Assembly: GCA_910586125.1 (NCBI GenBank)
Contig: CAJUHP010000015.1
Location: 21,147 to 85,146 of the forward strand
DNA from: an uncultured Lachnospiraceae bacterium
GTDB taxonomy: Bacteria; Bacillota; Clostridia; Lachnospirales; Lachnospiraceae
Direction: 5' to 3'
DNA length: 64,000 nucleotides
The notes under the pieces were generated by a model. That model worked only from the letters and a program-made list of their open reading frames with translations. It was not told the DNA's origin and searched no databases. Both the position numbers and the translations under genes were made by a program. Below are positions 51,089 to 59,570 of this stretch, one piece after another. Each line of letters starts with the position of its first letter. Position 1 is the first letter of the stretch.

Positions 51089-53080
51089 TTATTCCATCCG
51101 CAGCACCCGGCCATCCTCCGGCTTTTCATATGATTTATGAATGCCGTCGTCCTCATACAGTGTATAAGCGGCTCCCGGATAACCGATCATCTGCAGATTG
51201 GCCCCATTGACCTCCTCCACGGTTTCCGCCGCTTCTGCCACAGGAATGCAGCGGCCGCTGCGGATGAAAAGCGGGACTTCCGCCAGAGCAATTTCCACAT
51301 AGTGATGGCCTTTTGGCAAAATTGCCTCCGAGATGGTTCCATCCGGCAGGAACTTGATAAATTTCATCTCTTCCGGCAGATAGACATAGCGTCCTCTGGC
51401 GTTCTGTGTATAGACGGGGGCAATCATAATCTCATTCCCCAGCATCATCTGATCTTCGACCAAAAGTGCCATCCGGTCATTCGGATAGACAAAGGCCAGA
51501 GGCTTTATGTAAAGATCATCCAAGAGCGCCGCCTTCATAAACTCGCTATACAGATAGGGGAGCAGGCGGTAACGCACGCCGATCACATGGGCAAAATCAT
51601 CCGGATTCTCAAACTGATAGCACTCTTGATCTCTGGTTCCGTACGACGTATGATTGCGCATCAGAGGCGTAAAGACTCCCAAAGCCAGCCAGCGAAGCAG
51701 AAGCTCTCTCGTCGTGTCCGCGCCGAATCCTCCCAGATCCGCTCCCGTATACAGGAAACCGCACATATTCAGAGAGGCCATCATCTTCAGATTCAAAAGA
51801 ATATGGGACCACCAGGAACAGTTATCCCCCGTCCAGATTCCCCCATAACGGTGCATCCCGATATAGGAAGAACGGGAAAACAGCAGAAAGCGTTTGTCCG
51901 GCTCTACCCGCTCCAATCCTTCCGCGGCGGCCCTGGTCATATTGTATCCGAACAGGTTGTGAACCTGGTCATGGCGAATCCGCTCCTCTCCCACCTGATG
52001 ATAAAAACGCTTATACTCTTCCTGGATATTATACTGATCGGCAATTCCCCGCAGCCAAGTCAAAGGAATCTTTCCGTCCGTGGTCGCAAGCGCCTCCTGC
52101 AGCGATTTCATGATGGCCTCCACCGCCTCCGGCGTATAAAAAATCGACGGCTCATTCATATCGTTCCAGAAACCTTCAATTCCCTGTTCTGTCAGGAAAC
52201 GGTACTGATCTCCAAACCACCGGCGGGCTTTCGGATTCAGCACATCCGGAAAGTGCGTATCCCCCGGCCATACTGCGGCCACAAAATCGCTGCCGTCCTC
52301 TCTCTGGCAGAAATACCGGTTCTTTACGCCTTCCTCATAAACCGGATATCCTTTTTCCACCTTCACACCGGCGTCGATGATCGGAATCAAACGGATTCCC
52401 TGCTCTTTCATCTCCTTCACAAATGCGGGAAAATCTGCAAAGGTTTCCGGATTCAGCGTAAAATCCTTATAATCCTGCATATAATCAATATCCATATAGA
52501 CCATATCCAGCGGAATATGACGGCTCCGGTATCCGTTTACCACCTGCCGGAAATCTTCCTTTGTCTTGTATCCCCACCGGCTCTGCCCATAGCCAAAGGC
52601 AAATTTCGGCGGGATGTAGCTTTTTCCTGTCATGCGCCGAAACTGCTTTACGATATCGTACGCAGACTCTCCCTCAATCACATAGAGATTTAGATCGGCG
52701 CGGTCGCACGAAACCGTCAGCGTATCCGCACGGGTGTAACCGATATCAAAAACCATTTTGGCCGGATAGTCAAAAAACAAGCCAAAGGTTTTCTCGCCTG
52801 CCAGAACCAGGAAATTATGCGCGGCGTACATGGCCTGCATAGACTCAATGTGGTTCGGACCGTCCGTGCAGTCGCTGAAATAGCGGTATCCTCTTTTATT
52901 CAGCCCCCGGTTTGCTTCGCCCAGGCCATAGACGATATCTTCTTCGCCCATCACATAGGTAAAACAAAATCCGTCTTCGGACGTAATCTGTCCGTACGCC
53001 GGCTTCCCGACTTCGGTTTTCACCGCTTCTGTCACCGCCTCCGTCTCAAACGGGGTTCCATAAACATATTTTTGTATCAT
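51089..53080 (-). CDS. alpha-glucosidase, glycoside hydrolase family 31
   Basis: A 663-residue GH31 enzyme without signal peptide, so it acts on imported oligosaccharides. The nucleophile Asp is in FWNDMNEPS, the acid/base Asp in WTGDNCSWW, and MDIDYMQDYKDF is the typical substrate-pocket strand. Size and motifs match Lachnospiraceae alpha-glucosidases acting on alpha-1,6 or alpha-1,4 glucosides (Blautia/Ruminococcus obeum type, from memory). The ATG at 53078-53080 has AGGAGG 7 bases upstream; the frame opens 33 codons further but without similarity. It follows the alpha-galactosidase by about 40 bases. Confidence 0.93.
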   Translation of the reverse strand: MIQKYVYGTPFETEAVTEAVKTEVGKPAYGQITSEDGFCFTYVMGEEDIVYGLGEANRGLNKRGYRYFSDCTDGPNHIESMQAMYAAHNFLVLAGEKTFGLFFDYPAKMVFDIGYTRADTLTVSCDRADLNLYVIEGESAYDIVKQFRRMTGKSYIPPKFAFGYGQSRWGYKTKEDFRQVVNGYRSRHIPLDMVYMDIDYMQDYKDFTLNPETFADFPAFVKEMKEQGIRLIPIIDAGVKVEKGYPVYEEGVKNRYFCQREDGSDFVAAVWPGDTHFPDVLNPKARRWFGDQYRFLTEQGIEGFWNDMNEPSIFYTPEAVEAIMKSLQEALATTDGKIPLTWLRGIADQYNIQEEYKRFYHQVGEERIRHDQVHNLFGYNMTRAAAEGLERVEPDKRFLLFSRSSYIGMHRYGGIWTGDNCSWWSHILLNLKMMASLNMCGFLYTGADLGGFGADTTRELLLRWLALGVFTPLMRNHTSYGTRDQECYQFENPDDFAHVIGVRYRLLPYLYSEFMKAALLDDLYIKPLAFVYPNDRMALLVEDQMMLGNEIMIAPVYTQNARGRYVYLPEEMKFIKFLPDGTISEAILPKGHHYVEIALAEVPLFIRSGRCIPVAEAAETVEEVNGANLQMIGYPGAAYTLYEDDGIHKSYEKPEDGRVLRME

Positions 53081-53120
53081 CTGTCTTCCTCCTGTTTCGG
53101 CTTCTGCCGTTGTTTCTTTT

Positions 53121-55298
53121 TTATTCGGACAGCCATTCCAATTCAAAGGCAAACGCCGTATAATCTCTCTGCGGCGCAATCACAGGAATTCCCGCCCGCA
53201 TCAAAGTCTCCCCGCCTGCCGTTATGCCGAGAGGCTCCACCTTATACTGCCCGTCTTTCCTAAGCCCTTGCAGACGCAGATACTGTCCTCCCGGATTCGG
53301 TTCTGCCATGAGAAACGCGGCCATGACATAAGAACGTTTCTGATCCTCTGACACCATCTGCCATGCGCACAGATTTCCCGTAAAGGGACTGCACAGCCGG
53401 TAGAAAATTCCCCTTTGAATCATCTCGTCAAGCCGCCGGTGCTTTCTTACCTGCTCCCGGATCATGGTCTTTTCCTCCGAAGCCAACTGGCCAACCGCCA
53501 GTTCATAGCCGTAATTGCACATCTGCGCGACTTCGCCTCGGGTTGCAAACGGCGTGATCCGCCCGGTTTGATGGTTCGGACAGGCGGACACATGGGCCAC
53601 CATGGAGGCGGGCGGATAGGCGTAGCTGGTTCCATACTGAATCCTCAGACGCTCTGCCGCATCACTGTCGTCACTGGTCCAGATCTGAGGCATATAGTAA
53701 AGAATTCCAAAGTCAAAACGACCGCCGCCGCCTGAACAGCCCTCAAAAAACACCTGGGGAAACGTCTCTGTCAGACGATGCATCAGCGAATACACGCCCA
53801 GCATATACCGGTGCGTATGCTCTCTCTGCCGATCCGGCGGCAGGAAAAAGGAACCGTTATCGGTCAGGTTGCGGTTAAAATCCCACTTGATATACGTGAT
53901 ATCATATTCTCGGATGAAAGCAGCCATCTGCTCATAGATTCCGTCCACAACCTCTTTTCGGCTCATATCCAGCACCAACTGATGACGGCACTCCACCGGC
54001 TCCTCCTGCCCTCGAATACACCAGTCCGGATGTGCTTTGTAAAGGCGGCTGTCGCGGGATATCATCTCCGGCTCAAACCAGATCCCAAATTTCATACCGG
54101 CATTCCTGCAGCACTCCGCCACACCGTGCAAGCCGCCCGGAAATCGCTCTTCGTCCACAAACCAGTCTCCCAGAGAAGACTGGTCGTCCGTTCTGCGTCC
54201 AAACCAGCCGTCGTCCACCACAAACGTATCTATGTCCAGCCCCTCACAGTCTGCCAGAAACTGCTTCAGCTTCTCCTCCGACAAATCAAAATACATGGCT
54301 TCCCAGCTATTGATGATAATAGGGTGAACCATATCCCGAGCCGCGCTGCGCCCCAGGTGACGGCGGCACACATCATGAAAATGATGCGACATTTCCTGAA
54401 AACCGTGTCCGGAATAAGTCATCAGCGCTTCCGGCGTCACAAACGTCTCCCCCGCCTCCATCTTCCAGGAAAAGGTTTCCGGATTCAGTCCCGCCTGCAG
54501 GCGCGTACAGCCATACTGGCTTACCTCGGTCAGAATCTGAAAATCCGCGCTGTAGATCAGAGAAAAACCGTACACCTCCCCCGCAGTCTCCGTCGCATCC
54601 GGGGATGCCAGAGCAGCAAACGGGTTCAACTGATGGCTGGAGGAGCCGCGGCGGCTCTCAATGGACGTCGTTCCCGGCGACAGGGGACGCCGGTTCGGAT
54701 ACCGTTCCCGCCCCCAGGCGCCAGACAGAGACAAAAACTCCAGATTATCCCGCTCGATATCCAAGGACAGACTCGCGGCCCTTCGGACGTATACCGCATC
54801 CTTACCTCTGTTTCGTATCTCCGTATGACGGGCGATCACATCCTCTTCTTCCAGTACGGTATAGTGCAGAACCACCTCATAACCGCAGGCTGCATCCTTC
54901 AGCGTAACCGCCAGGCTGTTGCTTTCTTCCATATTGACATCCAGACTGGGAAGCCCCGGCAGCGCCGGTTTTTCTTCCAAAATCTCGTGGTGGTCATAGG
55001 TCAGCTCATTGAGCCTTCTTCCGTCGGCCGTCTCCACCGCAAAGGCCGGACAGCGGTAATCTCCCCGTCCAAAGGAAGGATACTCCTGCGGGATCAGATC
55101 GGCAGAAGAGACAAGCCCGTTTACCGTAACGGCAGGGCTGAATCCCTTTCCCTGAAAAAGCTGATACCAGCCCATATCCTCTTTTGGAATTTTTGCACCG
55201 TAATACACATGATGCAGCATTCCGTTTGACAAGATCCGCATAATATAGCTTGTATGCTTGGTTTCCAGATAAAAATACGGTTCTTTCCAGATAATCAT
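53121..55298 (-). CDS. alpha-galactosidase, glycoside hydrolase family 36
   Basis: A 725-residue cytoplasmic enzyme releasing alpha-linked galactose from raffinose-type sugars or melibiose. An N-terminal beta-supersandwich precedes the TIM barrel; the nucleophile Asp is in YIKWDFNRNL and the acid/base Asp in WTSDDSDAAERL, with DDGWFG and CSGGGGRFD also in place. GGGGGAGG precedes the ATG at 55296-55298, and a perfect 18-bp palindrome lies just upstream. With the GH31 gene it could break down raffinose or stachyose after uptake; no transporter is adjacent. Confidence 0.95.
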   Translation of the reverse strand: MIIWKEPYFYLETKHTSYIMRILSNGMLHHVYYGAKIPKEDMGWYQLFQGKGFSPAVTVNGLVSSADLIPQEYPSFGRGDYRCPAFAVETADGRRLNELTYDHHEILEEKPALPGLPSLDVNMEESNSLAVTLKDAACGYEVVLHYTVLEEEDVIARHTEIRNRGKDAVYVRRAASLSLDIERDNLEFLSLSGAWGRERYPNRRPLSPGTTSIESRRGSSSHQLNPFAALASPDATETAGEVYGFSLIYSADFQILTEVSQYGCTRLQAGLNPETFSWKMEAGETFVTPEALMTYSGHGFQEMSHHFHDVCRRHLGRSAARDMVHPIIINSWEAMYFDLSEEKLKQFLADCEGLDIDTFVVDDGWFGRRTDDQSSLGDWFVDEERFPGGLHGVAECCRNAGMKFGIWFEPEMISRDSRLYKAHPDWCIRGQEEPVECRHQLVLDMSRKEVVDGIYEQMAAFIREYDITYIKWDFNRNLTDNGSFFLPPDRQREHTHRYMLGVYSLMHRLTETFPQVFFEGCSGGGGRFDFGILYYMPQIWTSDDSDAAERLRIQYGTSYAYPPASMVAHVSACPNHQTGRITPFATRGEVAQMCNYGYELAVGQLASEEKTMIREQVRKHRRLDEMIQRGIFYRLCSPFTGNLCAWQMVSEDQKRSYVMAAFLMAEPNPGGQYLRLQGLRKDGQYKVEPLGITAGGETLMRAGIPVIAPQRDYTAFAFELEWLSE

Positions 55299-55316
55299 TT
55301 TGTATCCTCCCCCTCA

Positions 55317-55334
55317 ATTGTTTCCACAAACAAT
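55317..55334. promoter_or_regulatory. perfect palindrome, candidate operator of the alpha-galactosidase operon
   Basis: ATTGTTT-CCAC-AAACAAT, 7-bp arms, 18 bases upstream of the alpha-galactosidase ATG and just before its ribosome-binding site. A repressor of the LacI or GntR type is conceivable; none is encoded nearby. Confidence 0.55.
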
Positions 55335-55731
55335 CTAATTTGTCAGGTATTTATATTTTATTCATTTTCCAAAGAAAGCTTTAGAGATATCGCAATTCAT
55401 AACATCCCTGACGTCATTGCGCATTGGAGCCTCGTCCGCATAGTCTGCCATAATTCCATATCGTCTTTTCTGCTTTTTCTTCTTCAGTATATTAATATTT
55501 CCAGTCCTTGTCAAATACAATTTCACCCTGAAAAGGGGAAGCATCTTACAACAATTTTTCGCCAACGGGCTGGCACTGCCCCTCCTTTTTTGATTTCAAC
55601 TGCAAGTAGCAGGCTCTCCCAGTTATCGCGCTATTTGTGACAGGTCAAATCATGCCTTTCAATTATTTTGATCAAAGCTGCATCCGCAAAACGCCCTCTC
55701 TGCTATCTTTATATTTGATAAAGAGTTCCGG
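55335..55731. other. AT-rich intergenic stretch without a supported gene
   Basis: About 400 bases between the alpha-galactosidase operator and a decayed gene. Short open stretches exist on both strands, one starting at an ATG at 55652, but none has a convincing ribosome-binding site or similarity. The base composition turns markedly AT-rich here and stays so to about 57,050. Confidence 0.5.
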
Positions 55732-56172
55732 TTGGTTAAGCTACAAATATCTGTTTGCCGCTCTTTCGTTGCCGGCCGGTCTATTGGCGATCCGCCTGTA
55801 TCACGCGGCATATTAATTGACTTAATTAGAAAAAGAGGCTATAATAGTAACGTTATTAGGATAATATTAGAAGGTTATGCGGATAAATATTTGATACTTG
55901 GACTTTTGCTATTAAACAGCAGAACCATTTATCCGTTGCATGAACGAATAAAGAAAGATCTTCCTATGATATTAACAGCAGCAGCATGGGAAGCATACTG
56001 TCTGTTGTAAAAAACGGTTATTTTGTTAATACATTCACTATAAAAGACTGTTGAAAATGAAAGATATGAAAAAGTTTATTTCATAACAGATCGTGAAAAA
56101 CAAAAGTTTATTGCGCAGGTATCCACGCCAACAGAAAAACTTCTTGATGGAATGAGGAGTGCAAAACAATGA
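55732..56172 (+). pseudogene. decayed gene upstream of the alpha/beta hydrolase
   Basis: A 92-codon frame (55732-56010, with RKRGYNSNVIRIILEGYADKY and WEAYCLL) is followed, after frame changes, by KNGYFVNTFTIK (about 56012-56047) and then by a frame ending VYFITDREKQKF...TPTEKLLDGMRSAKQ at a TGA (56170-56172) that overlaps the hydrolase ATG. The pieces read as one protein interrupted by stops and frameshifts, coupled to the hydrolase by ATGA. I do not recognise the family. The codon use is AT-rich, unlike the neighbours. Confidence 0.5.
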
Positions 56173-56987
56173 AGCCAATAAAGTTAGCCCATTCACCAAT
56201 TACATATTTTATAAGCAGGACCGGGCAAGCCGAATGGATCCTTTTTATCCACGCCGCTTTCGTCAATCACAATATGTTCAAAACACAGTTTGAGTATTTT
56301 GAGAATACATATAATATTCTGGCGATTGACATCATTGGTCACGGACAGTCAACGGATACGCAAAAAGGTGATACGATAGATCAGATGACAAATTGGGTAT
56401 TTGACATCTTAAAGGCTGAAAACATTGACAAAATACATATTGTCGGTGTTTCATTGGGGGCTGTTTTAGCACAGGATTTTGCTAATCACCATCCAAACAA
56501 GGTAAGCTCTCTGGCTTGCTTTGGAGGATATGATATCAATCATTTCAACCCGAAAATGAAAAATGAAAATAGTGCAAAGCAGAAGCGGATGATATTGAAA
56601 GCACTCTTTTCGGTTAAATGGTTTGCAGAAGCAAACAAGAAAATTTCCGCATATACTTCACAGGCTCAAAATGAATTTTATGCTATGAATATACGCTTTC
56701 CCAAAAAATCATTTTTGTTTCTGGCAACGCTCAATAATATGGTAAACAAGTATCAAACCGGGCAAAGGAATTATCCTCTGTTGATTGGATGCGGAAAGTT
56801 TGATATTCCAATGGAATTAGAGGCAGTAAAAGCATGGAAAGACAGTGAACCCGATTGTATCGTAGTCCTTTTTGAAAATGCAGGACACTGTGTTAATATG
56901 GATGTGCCGCAGGAATTTAATAAAACCATGGAGAAATTTTGGAGGGGTGCAGGTCAATTTCCCAATCACACGCTTTCTTCTCATTAA
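56169..56987 (+). CDS. alpha/beta-fold hydrolase
   Basis: A 272-residue alpha/beta hydrolase with nucleophile Ser95 in G-V-S-L-G, catalytic Asp in CGKFDIPME and His in ENAGHCVNMD; the DIIGHGQS segment follows strand 4 as in the esterase/lyase branch. No signal peptide. The substrate is unknown. GAGGAG lies 8 bases before the ATG. Its base composition is clearly lower in GC than the flanking genes, so it was probably acquired by transfer together with the decayed gene upstream. Confidence 0.88.
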   Translation: MKPIKLAHSPITYFISRTGQAEWILFIHAAFVNHNMFKTQFEYFENTYNILAIDIIGHGQSTDTQKGDTIDQMTNWVFDILKAENIDKIHIVGVSLGAVLAQDFANHHPNKVSSLACFGGYDINHFNPKMKNENSAKQKRMILKALFSVKWFAEANKKISAYTSQAQNEFYAMNIRFPKKSFLFLATLNNMVNKYQTGQRNYPLLIGCGKFDIPMELEAVKAWKDSEPDCIVVLFENAGHCVNMDVPQEFNKTMEKFWRGAGQFPNHTLSSH

Positions 56988-57017
56988 TAGTATATTTTCC
57001 AAAAAAGCAATCAAAAA

Positions 57018-57053
57018 GCAGAATAACGAATCATTATTCGCTACCCTGCTTTC
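57018..57053 (+). terminator. hairpin after the alpha/beta hydrolase
   Basis: AGCAG and CGAAT pair with ATTCG and CTGCT around a short loop, followed by TTTC. A modest terminator. Confidence 0.45.
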
Positions 57054-57167
57054 AAAATGCGCTTTCATCGAACCATTCCGGAGAATCCGTTGAACCCGAA
57101 AAATGCTATGCTGTGCGGACCTGGCTCATTGTCAGCGTGGGAGGACAACAGCCCCTTTAACATGTCG

Positions 57168-58910
57168 TTATTGGCTTCTGCCGATCCGCTCAAGAATATC
57201 CAGTTCTGCCTCCCACCGCAGTTCTTCGTCAAGCTGTTTCTCACTATTCCCTCCCCACATCTGGCGCCCGCCATAGTATTTTTTTCCCTGTTCGTCTGAC
57301 TGCGGCTCTGCACAAAGGAACTTCATATTGTCAACGGAACAATCCAGCCAGCCATAAGTCCAGTAAAATAGTCCTCCGCCGGACGCATACGCCCTCGACA
57401 CCTTATTACTTTCGCTATTGGTATAACGGCGAAATTCAAAGGCGTAGGAGTCATACTTTTCTTTCTCCACCGGATGGCAATGGATTCCATGAGCCTTCAA
57501 ATACCTTTCCGCATCAAAGCTCAGCACGGCTCCTTTCTTATCGTCAGGCAGCCTCTCCCAGTGATAACAGGGTTTCTCCCCTTTTTTCTTTATGTAAAGT
57601 GCGATTTCCAGACTGCCTTCCACAACATGAAAAAGCTGGATAAATCTGCGGGACCCAAGCCGTACCTTGCAGCAGACGCCATTTCTGTCCTCATCCCTCT
57701 GATACAGAAGCATATATTCAAACAGAAGGTCTTTACCGCCGTGATCCGGTTCTTCCATAATAAAAGCCGGACCCAGCTTCATGGCACGTTTTGTCAGATA
57801 TCCGCCGAACCATCTTCCGCTTCTAACCCTCTCCCATATGCTTTCCCGCCCCTTTTTCCGAGCCAGTTCAAGCGCCAGCCGGTCAAGGATTTCTTTCGCC
57901 TCCAGCCGTTCCAGCCAATGTTTGGGAAGCCTGCTGTATCCGCAGGCAGCCCCCATGAGACTGCCTGTCACCGCCCCTGTAGAATCGCTGTCCCCGCCAT
58001 GATTTACGGCCGCCGTCACCGCAGCGGCAAAATCTCCTTCATGCTTCAGGACGCAGTAAACTGCGATGGCCAGCGTTTCCTCAGCAACCCAGCCCTCGCC
58101 AATGGCTTCTATGGCCTCCCGGTCTGTTAAGGAACTCTTCGACAGGGAGACGGCTTTATCCATAATTTCCTTAAATTCCACCATCTCTGCCCGGTCCCTG
58201 TAATGATTCATCTTGTCATAGTTTCCTCCCCAGGTGTCCCACAAAAGCAAGTCTGAGAGGTCCAGCACCTCTTCAGCCGCTTTCTTCAAACAGATTCCAC
58301 CAAGGAGCTTTTCCAGCAGATTTACAAACGCAGCCGTGCAGATGCTGCTCATAAGATGCCCATGGGTCATGGCGGCTATCTCCGCTCCCGCCGTACAGAC
58401 TTCACGGGAATAATCCCAAGGATCCCAGAAAGCGGCAGGAGCCACCCGCATCAGGCCGCCGCAGCCCTTGCTGTCATTAACCGGCTCCCCGATGCTTCCG
58501 CATGTCCCGTCCTCCAAGGCCGACAGACAGGTGAGTCCCGGAGCTCTTTTTGCATGCATAACAGGCTCGTCCGCAAGCCAGGAGACACGGGGAGGATGCG
58601 GGCAGGCATTTTTGTCCTGGGTGAAAAGCCAGTCTTGATAAGATTTCCACACATATTCTTTCCAGGAATCTTTGTTTTTTCCCCGCTCCTGGTCCCCTCT
58701 CCAGGCCAGCAGTCCGCCAAGTGTAAAAAGTGTCATCTGTGTGTCGTCAGATATCAGGGCTTTTCCCTCTGAGCATGCGTAATCCCGAATTCCGTCCCTG
58801 CCATAAATTTCGACGATCTCTTTTGTACTGAGAAATTCTACGGGGTAGCCAAGCGCATCTCCAATCGCTCCGCCATACAGACAGCCCATAATCTTGTCAA
58901 TGTATTTCAT
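57168..58910 (-). CDS. ADP-ribosylglycohydrolase family protein with C-terminal extension
   Basis: 580 residues. The N-terminal half (about 1-340) is an ARH/DraG-type ADP-ribosylglycohydrolase with GDALGYP (17-23), SDDTQMT (54-60) and GGDSDSTGAVTGSLMG, the residues that hold two Mg2+ and ADP-ribose. Such enzymes remove ADP-ribose from proteins, nucleic acids or small molecules. The remaining 240 residues match nothing I know and include a Tyr/Trp-rich end (GGGLFYWTYGWLDCS). The ATG at 58908-58910 has AGGAGG 9 bases upstream. It is last in a minus-strand operon, 32 bases after the regulator gene. Confidence 0.9.
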   Translation of the reverse strand: MKYIDKIMGCLYGGAIGDALGYPVEFLSTKEIVEIYGRDGIRDYACSEGKALISDDTQMTLFTLGGLLAWRGDQERGKNKDSWKEYVWKSYQDWLFTQDKNACPHPPRVSWLADEPVMHAKRAPGLTCLSALEDGTCGSIGEPVNDSKGCGGLMRVAPAAFWDPWDYSREVCTAGAEIAAMTHGHLMSSICTAAFVNLLEKLLGGICLKKAAEEVLDLSDLLLWDTWGGNYDKMNHYRDRAEMVEFKEIMDKAVSLSKSSLTDREAIEAIGEGWVAEETLAIAVYCVLKHEGDFAAAVTAAVNHGGDSDSTGAVTGSLMGAACGYSRLPKHWLERLEAKEILDRLALELARKKGRESIWERVRSGRWFGGYLTKRAMKLGPAFIMEEPDHGGKDLLFEYMLLYQRDEDRNGVCCKVRLGSRRFIQLFHVVEGSLEIALYIKKKGEKPCYHWERLPDDKKGAVLSFDAERYLKAHGIHCHPVEKEKYDSYAFEFRRYTNSESNKVSRAYASGGGLFYWTYGWLDCSVDNMKFLCAEPQSDEQGKKYYGGRQMWGGNSEKQLDEELRWEAELDILERIGRSQ

Positions 58911-58942
58911 CTTTCTTTTCCTCCTGACTCTCTTCGCTATTT

Positions 58943-59515
58943 TTACCATGTCCCGTCCAGAAAATCCTCTTTGATCTTATCCGGCGCATCCACCCACCCC
59001 AGGCAAAATTCATCCTCATTATAAGAAAAACAATGATCGGCGGAGTCGTAAAAGATCTGATGCCCCAGTTTTCTCAGTATCTCAAAATCCCTCTGCCTGG
59101 TCCGTTCTGACAAACCGGGAAACATCTCATTATAGGAATCCTTTGCAGTAACATATTCCTGAAAACCGTTTTCCGCCTGATTATCCTTCTTTTTCCACAG
59201 AGGAAGGTCCTCGTTTGTCAGCTCAGACATCAGCCTTCCCAGGCGATTCAGCTTCTTTAAATAGATGTTCCTTCTGGGAGCGGCGTCTTTCTTAAGTTTT
59301 GGGATTCCCGTCTTCACATACCCTTCTCCTTTCCTGGAATATTTCACACTTACCAGCCCTGCATCCTTTAAATCCGCCAGATCCCGCTGAAGCAGACGCA
59401 TATTGTAAGGGAATACCTCACAGATTGCGGAAAACTCAGCAATAGCGCAGGGAAGCAGAACCTTGTACAGCCGAAGCTGACGTTCCAGCTTCGCCATTTT
59501 GACCTGTTCACTCAT
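58943..59515 (-). CDS. putative transcriptional regulator with two winged-helix-like segments
   Basis: 190 residues. The first 60 resemble the HTH of WYL/DeoR-type regulators (FPYNMRLLQRDLADLKDAGLVSV); a similar second segment follows at about 128-160 (LSERTRQRDFEILRKLGHQIFY). There is no WYL or sugar-binding domain. Such HTH proteins often control ADP-ribosylglycohydrolase genes. TAGGAGAAG precedes the ATG at 59513-59515. It is 55 bases after the nuclease gene and 32 before the glycohydrolase, so the three form an operon. The regulatory role is inference. Confidence 0.75.
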   Translation of the reverse strand: MSEQVKMAKLERQLRLYKVLLPCAIAEFSAICEVFPYNMRLLQRDLADLKDAGLVSVKYSRKGEGYVKTGIPKLKKDAAPRRNIYLKKLNRLGRLMSELTNEDLPLWKKKDNQAENGFQEYVTAKDSYNEMFPGLSERTRQRDFEILRKLGHQIFYDSADHCFSYNEDEFCLGWVDAPDKIKEDFLDGTW

Positions 59516-59570
59516 AGACTTCTCCTATTCTCTCTGTAGTTCCCTATGTCCGAAAGCCTATTCATCCATT

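Noticed and set aside
51137..55229. Two very long plus-strand frames (about 518 and 483 codons)
   Set aside because: Both are antisense to the GH31 and GH36 genes, whose catalytic motifs are intact, and neither has a start signal.
55652..55814. Start of a lantibiotic dehydratase-like protein
   Set aside because: A faint resemblance in one 54-codon frame is too short and lacks any other biosynthetic gene nearby.
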